From Paenibacillus pini JCM 16418 (GTDB lineage: Bacteria > Bacillota > Bacilli > Paenibacillales > Paenibacillaceae), in contig NZ_BAVZ01000012.1 in NCBI RefSeq assembly GCF_000576305.1, positions 62,001-126,000 of the forward strand: DNA of 64,000 nt, given 5' to 3'. Of the stretch, positions 56,497 to 64,000 are shown one piece after another. The notes under the pieces were generated by a model. That model had not been told where the DNA came from and ran no database searches. It saw nothing but the letters and a program-made list of their open reading frames with translations. The position numbers and the translations under genes were made by a program. How positions within the stretch are numbered: position 1 is the stretch's first letter; each line of letters opens with the position of its first letter.

Positions 56497-58478
56497 ATGA
56501 CAGCAGGGAAGTGCAGAGTGGACAAACATCGATTGACGGTAAGGCCTACTCCTAAATCTGGGGAGAGCCTTACCTCTTTTTTATTTCGGACGGGAATATC
56601 AAATGGTTGCGATAAGATGGATATTTGGAGAGACATTCATACTGGATCTGTTCACATGCTAAGATCAAATTTATACTACCGACTAGATTATGACTTTTGC
56701 TTAATTGATCCTAAGAGATTGTCTAGGCTATTAGATATTACCTTAGATTCCATTGCACAGCTTTCCTATTTCACAGTATGTTCCAAATTTTTTAATAATC
56801 CATATCAAGAATATGATCGTGCTATGGTCATGATCCAAAAGGCTCTTGATAAGAAGTCACGTAAGTTTTGTCCCTCCTGTATCAAACAGGAGGATGTATA
56901 TAAACTTATTTGGCAGTTGAAAGAAATAGATAACTGCTTCATTCATAATATCAAGTTGGAGTCAAATGTGAAGTTGGTTGATATTCCTGTGGTTGTAGCT
57001 GATACGAATGACTTGAGCCAGCAAAAAAAGACTTATCACCGATGGCTATTTCTTCTTGAATCAGACCAAATGCTCACAAAGAGATATGGAAAGCTGAGTA
57101 TGGAGAGGTCATTGGCATTAAAATTACTATTCGTTGCTCAAAATCAGGCAACCGATTATATTAGAAAAGACATAGTTGGTTTTTCTAAAAATCTTGTGAA
57201 AAGTCTAGTTGCATTTGTTAGAGGCAACTCCGTGGTTAAAAAAGTAACCCAATCGTTATTATTTGAAGTGTTGGATTATGCCAACATGAATATAGAACAA
57301 TTTTCCAAAATTGACGTTCCGAAATCATATTTGAATAGCATATTAACAGTGAAAGAAAAGAAGGTAAGTCCATCGAGGGCTTGCATGACGCCTTGGTGTT
57401 GCAATAGTGAACATCAAAGAATGATTTTAGTAAATGAAAGAGTTGAGCCCAGAAAAAAGGGGATTCGTTATCCCTATTATTTTGTCTGTGAAGGCTGCTT
57501 TATGAGATATGCCTATCAACCGCAACCAACCAATGGCAGGAAATAGACGGGAAAATAGATTTAATTTCTTCGGTAAAGAATCTCGCAGAAAATGGATTGA
57601 CAAGAACAGAGATTTCTCGCGAACTTAAAATCAACTACTTTCGAATTAGTGAAATATTTGGGTATCTTGCTTACCATCGATTGATGCCGGATTCAATTGG
57701 TAGCCAATACACATTTTCTAACGTACCGGAGAACCTTGTCTCCTTATTTGAAGAACTACAATATGAACTTCATACTTACCCCGAAACCAAATATAAAAAA
57801 ACGAGAGAGCGATATGGTTGGAACTTGAAAATGTTTAGTTATTATTATGCTCATTCTGAAGTGCAACTGTATTTTATTCATAAGTCTTCGGATTTGAAAA
57901 AACCACTGAAGAGGCATCGTGACCTTTCTATTCGGGCTGAACGGATCATTAATGATTTAACATTAGCTGAGATGCCAGTATCACTCTCTAAGGTAGCGGT
58001 AGCTCTTGACTGTTCCGAGAAAACCATACATTCGTATGATATAACAACCGCTATTCAAAAGGCCAAGGATAAACAATTAACTAGAAGGCGACATAACGAA
58101 GAGAAAGAACTTCGTAAAATATTTGATAATCTTATTACTGACCATGGCGATAAAAATCCGATTTTGATGAGAACGGTTTATGACAGTCTAGGTAGGCACA
58201 GAGACTATATCGTAGAAAAATATCCTGGACTAATCAATTACATGACTGCTTCGGTTAAGGAAGTCAATGAAAAGGATAAAAGCTACAAGCTGCAGCTACT
58301 CATAAATCGAATAAGGGAGGCTATACAGCAACTTATTAAATCACAAAGAAATTTATCTGTTGCAGCTGTGGCAAGATATTTAGGGATTCAGTATATCCAT
58401 GCTAAGGGGTATAAAATCGTAAAGGAAAAGATAGAACAAGAAATTGAAAACTATTTATTCGCTCATAATAACAGTTAA
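56497..58478 (+). CDS. TniQ/TnsD-like target selector 1, one frameshift near 57520
   Basis: About 660 residues after restoring one base. TniQ domain: VRPTPKSGESLTSFLFRTG, then a zinc site FCPSC...CFIHN. A second zinc cluster reads CMTPWC...CEGCFMRYAY. The first frame ends 57546; the second frame can be traced back through QEIDGKIDLISSVKNLAENG to about 57520 and has helix-turn-helix-like C-terminal parts (TRTEISRELKINYFRISEI, SKVAVALDCSEKTIHSYD). TniQ paralogue 2 keeps the same layout in one frame, which supports joining. ATG 56497 is used; GTG 56518 is an alternative. If unjoined, they would be a 349-residue TniQ plus a 293-residue HTH protein. Confidence 0.82.
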
Positions 58479-58490
58479 ACTATTATGAGC
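58461..58490. repeat. 10-bp inverted repeat at the end of TniQ 1 gene
   Basis: GCTCATAATA at 58461-58470 pairs perfectly with TATTATGAGC at 58481-58490, spanning the stop codon. A short T run follows about ten bases later. Possible weak terminator or RNA stabilising hairpin. Confidence 0.55.
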
Positions 58491-58518
58491 AGGTATGCCT
58501 TTTTTCTAAGGGGAAATA

Positions 58519-60324
58519 ATGATAGTAGCCCTTAGTAAAGGATGTGAAAGTATGTTTTCAGTTCGTATAAAACCGATGAGTGACGAATCTCTTATTAGCT
58601 TTATGACTCGATTTGCAACTGAAAATGGAACTAAGATGCTTTCTATTTGGCACGATATTAGTAGAAATAAATTGATCAATCCTCAGAAGGCCGATGCTCA
58701 TTTGCTTGAACGTACACCTGAGGCATTTATCATTCTGGAAGATTTCGCGGAGGAAACCGAAGTGTCGAAGGGTCAGCTAATTGCTATGACGTATTATCAT
58801 GTCTTAGAGAAGTTTTGCTACCCTAGTGAAATTCCGTGTTCTCGTATCCTGAGAGGAATGATGCGTGATAACTTGCATTTCTGTCCTCTTTGTATTGAGG
58901 AGAAAGCATATATCAGACGTCAATGGAAAATAGATGGGGTCTCATGTTGTGTGAAACATCAAATTTCTCTATCTCAAGGCTGTAGTCAATGTGGAAACGT
59001 CATTAAAATAATGGATATTGATAATATTGAGATTTGCCCTTATTGCTACTTTAAATTAAAAGACACTCCTCCATTTATAGAAAAATTGGATGTTGAGGAG
59101 TTAGAGAAGCACCAACTCGTAGAGACTATATGGAGTCAGTTACAATACTGTAGTGGAAATTATAGAAGCCCATCAGAGGTTGCCACTATGTTATTGTACT
59201 TGTTAAACGAGGAGCATTCTATTTTTAATAGAAATATCGTCCAACGTAATGCTAGTGTTCTAAAGATTCATTTGCCGTATTTACTGCAACTTGCAAGAAA
59301 CGCTCTTCTTAGGAAGAGAGCCTTACACATTAGAACCTTGTTAAATGTAATGGTATTCTGCAACATCGATTATGAATATTTTGAAAAATTAGAAGTGCCT
59401 GAAATTTTCCGGGATTCATTACGCACTTTAAAACATGATATTTTTGAAAATATCAGATGCATTGCTCCGTGGTGTACTTACTTTCAAAGATCTGGATCTT
59501 TGGTGAAGACGGGGACTGTAGCAAAACGTCATTCAGACGGTTCACTGCTTCGCAAATATGTTGCATGTACAGCTTGTGGAAGTAGGTTTGCTTTTAATGC
59601 AAAAGGAAATATGGTTGAACTAGAGGGGTTCTTGAAAGGTTATTACGATTTGCAACACATGATAAAGGAAAATGGCAGTATGACATTACTAGGTCTTCGA
59701 AGGCCGGTTGATTTTAATAGAGATCGTTGGTGGGGCATTATTGCTTATTTTTGTACAAGACCTGTTTTTGGCGAGGCTGAAAAGCTTGATGAGGACCTAT
59801 TATTGGCATTTGTTCAATCTGTTGAAAAAAATGGGAACATGAATAACATTCACAAATGGAAGTGTTGGGATTCCTATCGTCACTTTCTTCTATATCGATA
59901 TCATTCAGAAGTAATGAATGCCCAAGTTTATTCGCAGCGAAAACTTCCCATGCGGCATAGTCTTGAAACTTGCGAAGAAATGATGAAGGCTCTATGTCAG
60001 GAAATGTTAGAAAATGATCAGGATATTTCTATAGAGCGAATATCGCTCTTACTCAAAGTCACATCAAATACTATTCGTACTTGGGGGTTTCACCATTATA
60101 TTAAAGAAAGGAAGAATGAACAGGGCAGGAAGCGCTTAGAAGCAAGGAAGAAACTGTTGATCGATAGGGTGGATGAGTTCTTTGTGCAGAACGAGAATCA
60201 TCGTGTCTTGTCTAAAGATATCTATAGCTATATTGGTATAAGGCAAAGCTACTTAAATTCGATAGCACCAGAACTAAACCAATACATTAGCGAGAAAAGG
60301 TTGCAATACCTTTCGATTCTATAA
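58519..60324 (+). CDS. TniQ/TnsD-like target selector 2
   Basis: 601 residues. TniQ domain: IKPMSDESLISFMTRFATEN; zinc site FCPLCIEEKAYIRRQWKIDG with CCVKHQ, then CSQCG...CPYCYF. A second cluster CIAPWC...CTACGSRFAFN is followed by C-terminal helices and HTH-like parts (ISLLLKVTSNTIRTWG). It is paralogous to the preceding protein. TniQ/TnsD proteins bind a specific target sequence and recruit TnsC; a second copy suggests a second target type. ATG 58519 follows AAGGGGAAATA; ATG 58552, with AAAGGATG, is also possible. Confidence 0.86.
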   Translation: MIVALSKGCESMFSVRIKPMSDESLISFMTRFATENGTKMLSIWHDISRNKLINPQKADAHLLERTPEAFIILEDFAEETEVSKGQLIAMTYYHVLEKFCYPSEIPCSRILRGMMRDNLHFCPLCIEEKAYIRRQWKIDGVSCCVKHQISLSQGCSQCGNVIKIMDIDNIEICPYCYFKLKDTPPFIEKLDVEELEKHQLVETIWSQLQYCSGNYRSPSEVATMLLYLLNEEHSIFNRNIVQRNASVLKIHLPYLLQLARNALLRKRALHIRTLLNVMVFCNIDYEYFEKLEVPEIFRDSLRTLKHDIFENIRCIAPWCTYFQRSGSLVKTGTVAKRHSDGSLLRKYVACTACGSRFAFNAKGNMVELEGFLKGYYDLQHMIKENGSMTLLGLRRPVDFNRDRWWGIIAYFCTRPVFGEAEKLDEDLLLAFVQSVEKNGNMNNIHKWKCWDSYRHFLLYRYHSEVMNAQVYSQRKLPMRHSLETCEEMMKALCQEMLENDQDISIERISLLLKVTSNTIRTWGFHHYIKERKNEQGRKRLEARKKLLIDRVDEFFVQNENHRVLSKDIYSYIGIRQSYLNSIAPELNQYISEKRLQYLSIL

Positions 60325-60866
60325 TATCATTTTGATCCATGGAGCTCGCTGACAATTGCTAAATTAAATGCTGTATATTTGCTGAACAATAATGTTTTAA
60401 AATTTATACGAAAAATTCCTTTTGCATTATTACGAACGATGTAAGACTGCCGAAGATAATCTTTTCAAATTAAAAAATATAGGCAGGGCCATCCAATGCC
60501 CTTCTTCTTAGTGATTGGAACCTATCATTGTCAACAGCCCATACATACTCAAGAGGACAGCGCCGGTTTGGCAGCTGTCCTCTTGAGTATGTATGCTACT
60601 CTTCGGGAAGCGTACCAGCGCCCGTAGTCTACTACGCTTTAAATGCTGTCAATTTGGAATCATAAGACCACTGCAATTCAATTCGTTGAGTCTACTTTAT
60701 TTTCTTTAGACATTTGATGGAGTGGTAGACAGTTTAACACAAAAGTATTGTATTTGAAGCGTTTCGGCAAGGTTCGACAGCATTCGCTATATCTACAAGG
60801 TAAAATAAAGTAGGACAAATAGGCTATATAATATTACATCTCATTTATAAATAGAGAGGAAGAGCA
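60325..60866. other. Intergenic region between transposition and cargo genes
   Basis: 542 bp with no gene I can support. It holds the 22-bp hairpin (60540-60595), a smaller AGCGTA/TACGCT hairpin just downstream (60609-60641) and a 12-bp inverted repeat (60692-60703 with 60802-60813). TATAAT at 60827-60832 is a likely -10 for the cargo operon, but no good -35 is visible. Confidence 0.6.
60540..60595. repeat. Perfect 22-bp inverted repeat (long hairpin)
   Basis: The arms 60540-60561 and 60574-60595 are perfect complements, beginning CATACATACTCAAGAGGA. The 12-base loop contains its own GCC/GGC pairing. No T run follows (GCTACT), so it is not a simple terminator. Confidence 0.85.
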
Positions 60867-62075
60867 ATGTTGGCTTCAAGCATACAAGTAGAAGTCTTTC
60901 CAGCCTCTGAAGGGGATTCCTTTTTGATTTCAATTGATAAGAGCCATATCCTTATTGATGCTGGTGTTTATGATACATACCATAATTTTATTAAGCAGCG
61001 GCTTACTGTTTTAGCGCAAAATTCAGGTAAGCTTGATTTAATGGTTGTTACACACGTTGATCAAGATCATATCCAAGGAGCTATTGAATTGATATCGGAG
61101 AATGGCATAAGTGGTTCGCCATTGATAATTCCAATTGAACAAGTTTGGCACAATAGTTATAGACATTTGCAGTTCTCAAAGGCGAAACATATCGGAGAAT
61201 CCGAAATTGAAATTTTAAGAGATATTATCTCTAACGGAAAAAAGCACACTGAGCAAAGAACAAATGAATCTGAGGATATAAGCGCTAAACAGGGGTCGAC
61301 ACTGGCTGGTTTACTTTTGTCTCGCGGCTATTCATGGAACAAATCTTTTCAAGGTAAAGCAGTAAATTCTGATAAATCCGAGCCCATCTCATTCTCCAAT
61401 TTTACAGTTACCTTGCTATCGCCAAACACGAAAAAACTTGAGAAATTGGCAGAGAAATGGGAGAAGGAATTGTTGAAAAAGAAATATAATTTTGTGTTCT
61501 CTGCAGAAGAAATATTTGATGATGCATTTGAATTTGGTTTATTAACGGATAGTAATGAGGGGGGAGAGGATCTTCAAAAACCAATTTCAAAAGTTAGTAT
61601 TCAATTTAAGGATCTTCTTTCAGTGGATGAAACGACAGACAAGTCTGCCACAAATGGTTCATCTATCGCATTTATTTTAGAGGCTGGAAATAAAAAGATG
61701 CTTTTCCTGGGGGATGCACATCCAGATATAGTTTTTGAGCAATTAGATAACATGGAAAAAGATCATAATGGTCGTATTGTTTTTGATTTAGTAAAAATAT
61801 CACATCATGGGAGTTCCAATAATACAAATACTAGAATATTAGAACTTATTGATTGTTCAAAATATGTTATCTCTACAGATGGTAGCAAACATGGTCATCC
61901 TGATCTTAGTACGCTAGCGAAGATCATACAAGAATCAAAGGGAGAAAAAATTGAAATTTATTGCAATTACCGTACCGCCAATTCACAATTTATTGAAGAA
62001 CTTGTTGAAAGTCTAAGTTACAAATGCACCATTGTTTATCCAGATGATAGTAGTGTGCTTAGAATTGAAGTTTAA
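60867..62075 (+). CDS. Metallo-beta-lactamase-fold protein, ComEC-C-like
   Basis: 402 residues. The metal motif THVDQDHIQGA fits HxDxDH; a second metal Asp is in FLGDAHPD; HHGSSNNTNTR and STDGSKHGHPD match the ComEC/Rec2 C-terminal MBL group. No membrane helices, so it is a soluble hydrolase, perhaps a nuclease or phosphodiesterase (inference). The start follows AGAGAGGAAGAGCA. First gene of the visible cargo operon; the protease gene follows 17 bp later. Confidence 0.86.
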   Translation: MLASSIQVEVFPASEGDSFLISIDKSHILIDAGVYDTYHNFIKQRLTVLAQNSGKLDLMVVTHVDQDHIQGAIELISENGISGSPLIIPIEQVWHNSYRHLQFSKAKHIGESEIEILRDIISNGKKHTEQRTNESEDISAKQGSTLAGLLLSRGYSWNKSFQGKAVNSDKSEPISFSNFTVTLLSPNTKKLEKLAEKWEKELLKKKYNFVFSAEEIFDDAFEFGLLTDSNEGGEDLQKPISKVSIQFKDLLSVDETTDKSATNGSSIAFILEAGNKKMLFLGDAHPDIVFEQLDNMEKDHNGRIVFDLVKISHHGSSNNTNTRILELIDCSKYVISTDGSKHGHPDLSTLAKIIQESKGEKIEIYCNYRTANSQFIEELVESLSYKCTIVYPDDSSVLRIEV

Positions 62076-62092
62076 AGGGGGATGGGAATTGG

Positions 62093-63184
62093 ATGTGGCA
62101 TAATCAAAGAGACGTGATGTCATCTGTTTGTAGACTCACTTGTGGGTTAGATGATGATTTAGACAAAGGAACTGCTTTCTTAATTTCATCAAATAGTGTC
62201 CTCACTGCAACGCATAATATTAAGCGTCATTTGCAGAACAATTCTGTTGATATTACATTGGAATTTCTAAATATAGGAAAGGAACGTGAAGTTCGAAAGG
62301 CTTTACCAATTTCAATTAATGTTGAGAGTTCGGTTGTAATCCTTGAATTTGATTCACCTATTAATCAGAGTTATTTGCGGTTTTCTGACTTTGAGGTTGA
62401 TTCAGGTGACGATTTCGAAACTTTTGGATATCCCACTGTAAAATGGTCAGCAGGCCAATGGGTGCAAAATAAAATATCAAGAGTAATGGGGGATGCGGTC
62501 TTCAATCCGTTTGATTGGAATATTGATTTAAGTCACCAAACACAAATTGCAGACTTCTCAGGTCTGTCAGGTGCGCCGTTATTGGTGGATGGTAAATTGG
62601 TTGGAGTGTTATTAACAGAAGCAATGGAAAAAGGGAAGGCCATCTCGCTTGGTGCCATCGGGATTTCAAATTTTGTTAATGTGTTAAATGAAAAGGAAAT
62701 CGAAATTTATGAGTATGTGGACCCCTATTTGTATGAGCTAGATGAAGATCAGTACAAAGATTTTGTCTTTGTAGAAAAGCTTGAAGCAGCGCTGATAGTT
62801 CAACACGAGCTTTGTCAAACAGAATTCTTTCATGCAGAGATATTGAGCAATGCTGTGAAGAGTAAAGCGGTAAAAAGTGAAATGAAGGAATTAGTTCGCC
62901 TCAGGAATGACGTACGTAGCTTTTGGCACAGTAAATATCTTGGATATCAGGATGAGAATAGTGGCGCCGCGCTCTTATCAAGTGTATATGACCAAATTGA
63001 AAAGTACGCGGAAACAACATTGTCCTCAAAAGTTATACCAACAAGTCTGTACGCAAAGAAGGGTATGTTACATCAATGGGCTGACGATTGTAAAATTGGC
63101 TGGGTGAAAAGTTATGAACGAAACTTAGTCCAATTTCGACTGGCCAAGGGAGGAACATCGAATGGATCGAACAATACAGATTAA
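62093..63184 (+). CDS. Trypsin-like protease with C-terminal ABC-3C-type domain
   Basis: 363 residues. N-terminal chymotrypsin fold (about 1-205): GTAFLISSNSVLTATHNI supplies the catalytic His and FSGLSGAPLLVDGKLVGVL the GxSG Ser. The usual Asp before the IALL-type strand is not evident (ESSVVILEFD). The C-terminal 150 residues are helical, with AALIVQHELCQTEFFHAE, VRSFWHSKYLGY and the end KKGMLHQWADDCKIGWVK. That end resembles the C-terminal domains shared by effectors of ABC three-component systems (family-level inference). No signal peptide, so it is an intracellular protease. Overlaps the next gene by 23 bp. Confidence 0.75.
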   Translation: MWHNQRDVMSSVCRLTCGLDDDLDKGTAFLISSNSVLTATHNIKRHLQNNSVDITLEFLNIGKEREVRKALPISINVESSVVILEFDSPINQSYLRFSDFEVDSGDDFETFGYPTVKWSAGQWVQNKISRVMGDAVFNPFDWNIDLSHQTQIADFSGLSGAPLLVDGKLVGVLLTEAMEKGKAISLGAIGISNFVNVLNEKEIEIYEYVDPYLYELDEDQYKDFVFVEKLEAALIVQHELCQTEFFHAEILSNAVKSKAVKSEMKELVRLRNDVRSFWHSKYLGYQDENSGAALLSSVYDQIEKYAETTLSSKVIPTSLYAKKGMLHQWADDCKIGWVKSYERNLVQFRLAKGGTSNGSNNTD

Positions 63185-63635
63185 CTCTGAATTAATTTTG
63201 CATGTAAACCGAATTTTAATTCTACTATCTTACTTCGGAAATCAGAAATCGATTAAAACGTCATTAGATAAAATAATGTTGTTTGATTTCTATATGAAAT
63301 ACCCAAGTGTAATGATCGACGATGAAGATCTAGTTAATAACTTCAGCTATTATGATTATTATTCATATTATCATTGGAAACCAAATCGGGAAGAATATCA
63401 TCTGTACTTAAGGTACTTAACTGCAAAACGATTGATTTCGCGAATTATTTCGGGCAATGAGTTTATCTATCAAATTACGCAAGATGGAACTGACATTATT
63501 GAAGGTCTGAACTCATCTTACTCAAAAAGTTTGAAATCAGTTGCCTTGCATATAAAGAAGCATGTATCGAAGCTAAGTGATACCAAAATCGAAAATGAAA
63601 TAATTAAAAGAAGTCTCTCTCGAATAAATAGTTGA
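63162..63635 (+). CDS. Middle component of putative ABC-3C system
   Basis: 157 residues, soluble, mostly helical. Stretches such as NRILILLSYFGNQKSIKTSL, DKIMLFDFYMKYPSVM and LTAKRLISRIISGNEFIYQ, followed by ITQDGTDIIEGL, look like a winged-helix adaptor. Small winged-helix middle components link the ATPase to the effector in ABC three-component systems. It starts within the 3' end of the protease gene (translational coupling) and is followed 21 bp later by the ATPase. Family match is by context and general shape. Confidence 0.65.
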   Translation: MDRTIQINSELILHVNRILILLSYFGNQKSIKTSLDKIMLFDFYMKYPSVMIDDEDLVNNFSYYDYYSYYHWKPNREEYHLYLRYLTAKRLISRIISGNEFIYQITQDGTDIIEGLNSSYSKSLKSVALHIKKHVSKLSDTKIENEIIKRSLSRINS

Positions 63636-63656
63636 AAATGAAGGAGTGCACTCCAA

Positions 63657-64000
63657 TTGGAGAAAATGTTTATCAATCGATTGACGTTGATAGGTCTGAA
63701 GAAAAATTATTCTGTAACATTCAAGAGAGGATTAAATTACATATCAGGACCTACATCTACGGGGAAATCAACAATAGCTGAACTTATTAATTACGCGTTA
63801 GGTTCTGAAAAACACAAAGACTATATTGAAGTTAGACAGAGTTGTACTGATGTAGAGCTGGAAATAGAAATTGGAAGTAAAATTTACAAGATAATTCGTC
63901 CTTTATTTGATTTTGATAGACCGGTAAAGCTTTTTCATTACAAGGAGGATGAGCAACAATTTAGTAAAGATTTTGATTTATTACCCGTAGAGTCTCCTGC
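63657..64000 (+). CDS. ABC/SMC-like P-loop ATPase, N-terminal part (truncated by window end)
   Basis: About 114 visible residues. TTG start at 63657 behind AAGGAG; an in-frame ATG is at 63666. The N-terminus MFINRLTLIGLKKNYSVTF plus NYISGPTSTGKST (Walker A) is typical of SMC/RecN-like or ABC-3C ATPases, where the first beta strands precede the P-loop. The region after it should hold the coiled coil; Walker B and signature lie beyond the window. Confidence 0.75.
   Translation, partial: MEKMFINRLTLIGLKKNYSVTFKRGLNYISGPTSTGKSTIAELINYALGSEKHKDYIEVRQSCTDVELEIEIGSKIYKIIRPLFDFDRPVKLFHYKEDEQQFSKDFDLLPVESP

Larger units (their letters stand above)
52543..64000 (+). mobile_element. Tn7-like transposon, left part (other end beyond window)
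   Basis: Order: end repeats, internal terminator, tnsA, tnsB, tnsC, two TniQ/TnsD-like genes, then cargo. No sequence matching the opposite end (for example a TACCCACA terminus with reversed repeats) is seen up to 64000, so the element extends further. No Cas gene or CRISPR array is present in the visible part, so nothing points to RNA-guided targeting. The region looks more AT-rich than the preceding operons (by eye), a sign of transfer. Confidence 0.85.

Noticed and set aside
57597..58478. Separate 293-residue HTH protein between the two TniQ genes
   Set aside because: Its frame can be read back to about 57520 without a stop and continues the TniQ 1 protein. TniQ 2 shows the same layout as one chain. 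A single missing base explains the split, though two genes remain possible.
60325..60866. Opposite end of the Tn7-like element in this gap
   Set aside because: No TACCCACA terminus and no reversed TGAGA-type repeats are present. The hairpin here has a different sequence.
52543..64000. CRISPR-associated transposon (CAST)
   Set aside because: No Cas gene, no repeat-spacer array and no tracr-like region in the visible part. Both TniQ proteins are long and TnsD-like, unlike the short TniQ of CAST systems.

Overview
The window reads as chromosome of a low-to-mid GC, Gram-positive endospore-former, most likely Paenibacillus or a close relative (inference). The signs are strong GGAGG ribosome sites, a YesM/YesN-type two-component pair, a B. 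subtilis-like ctaCDEFG-ctaM block, a guanine riboswitch before xpt-pbuX, a YwaC/RelP-type alarmone synthetase, and sigma-W-like ECF promoter sequences.

Layout. 1-7.9 kb: a YesM/YesN-type pair divergent from a MalFG-type sugar ABC transporter and a GH31 alpha-glucosidase, forming a carbohydrate uptake and degradation locus. 8-13 kb: an SNF2 helicase with a SWIM-like partner, then a VanY-like carboxypeptidase lipoprotein. 13.1-26.4 kb: a complete Ter stress island. It has a vWA protein, TerB, four TerD-family proteins behind a textbook sigma-W-like promoter, TerC, a five-gene biosynthetic module (HpcH/HpaI aldolase-like, PRTase, StiP/PELOTA, HAD, ATP-grasp), and XpaC plus TelA/YaaN. 26.5-41.1 kb: housekeeping and accessory genes, including RelP, a UvrD-like helicase, a zinc-ribbon protein, TrmB, Nudix, MscL with a zinc-ribbon tail, guanine riboswitch-xpt-pbuX, a DagK-like lipid kinase, a serine hydrolase and methionine aminopeptidase. 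41.3-46.9 kb: the caa3-type cytochrome c oxidase operon. 48.1-52.5 kb: a YtrA/GntR-controlled ABC-2 exporter operon.

52.54 kb to the right edge: a Tn7-like transposon. Its end begins TGTGGG only 20 bp past the stop codon of the last ABC exporter gene and carries three TnsB-type repeats spaced 22-23 bp. Then come tnsA, tnsB, tnsC and two tandem TniQ/TnsD-like targeting genes. The cargo starts after a 540-bp gap: an MBL-fold protein, a trypsin-like protease with an extra C-terminal domain, a small middle protein and a P-loop ATPase cut by the window edge. This resembles the ABC-three-component (ABC-3C) class of predicted conflict systems. The far transposon end is outside the window.

An important caveat: eight genes are broken by nine apparent frameshifts. 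Every one is repaired by restoring a single missing base, mostly in a short G, C or T run, and none needs a base removed. This points to systematic deletion errors in the sequence rather than nine real mutations. I therefore annotate these as single genes across the shift.
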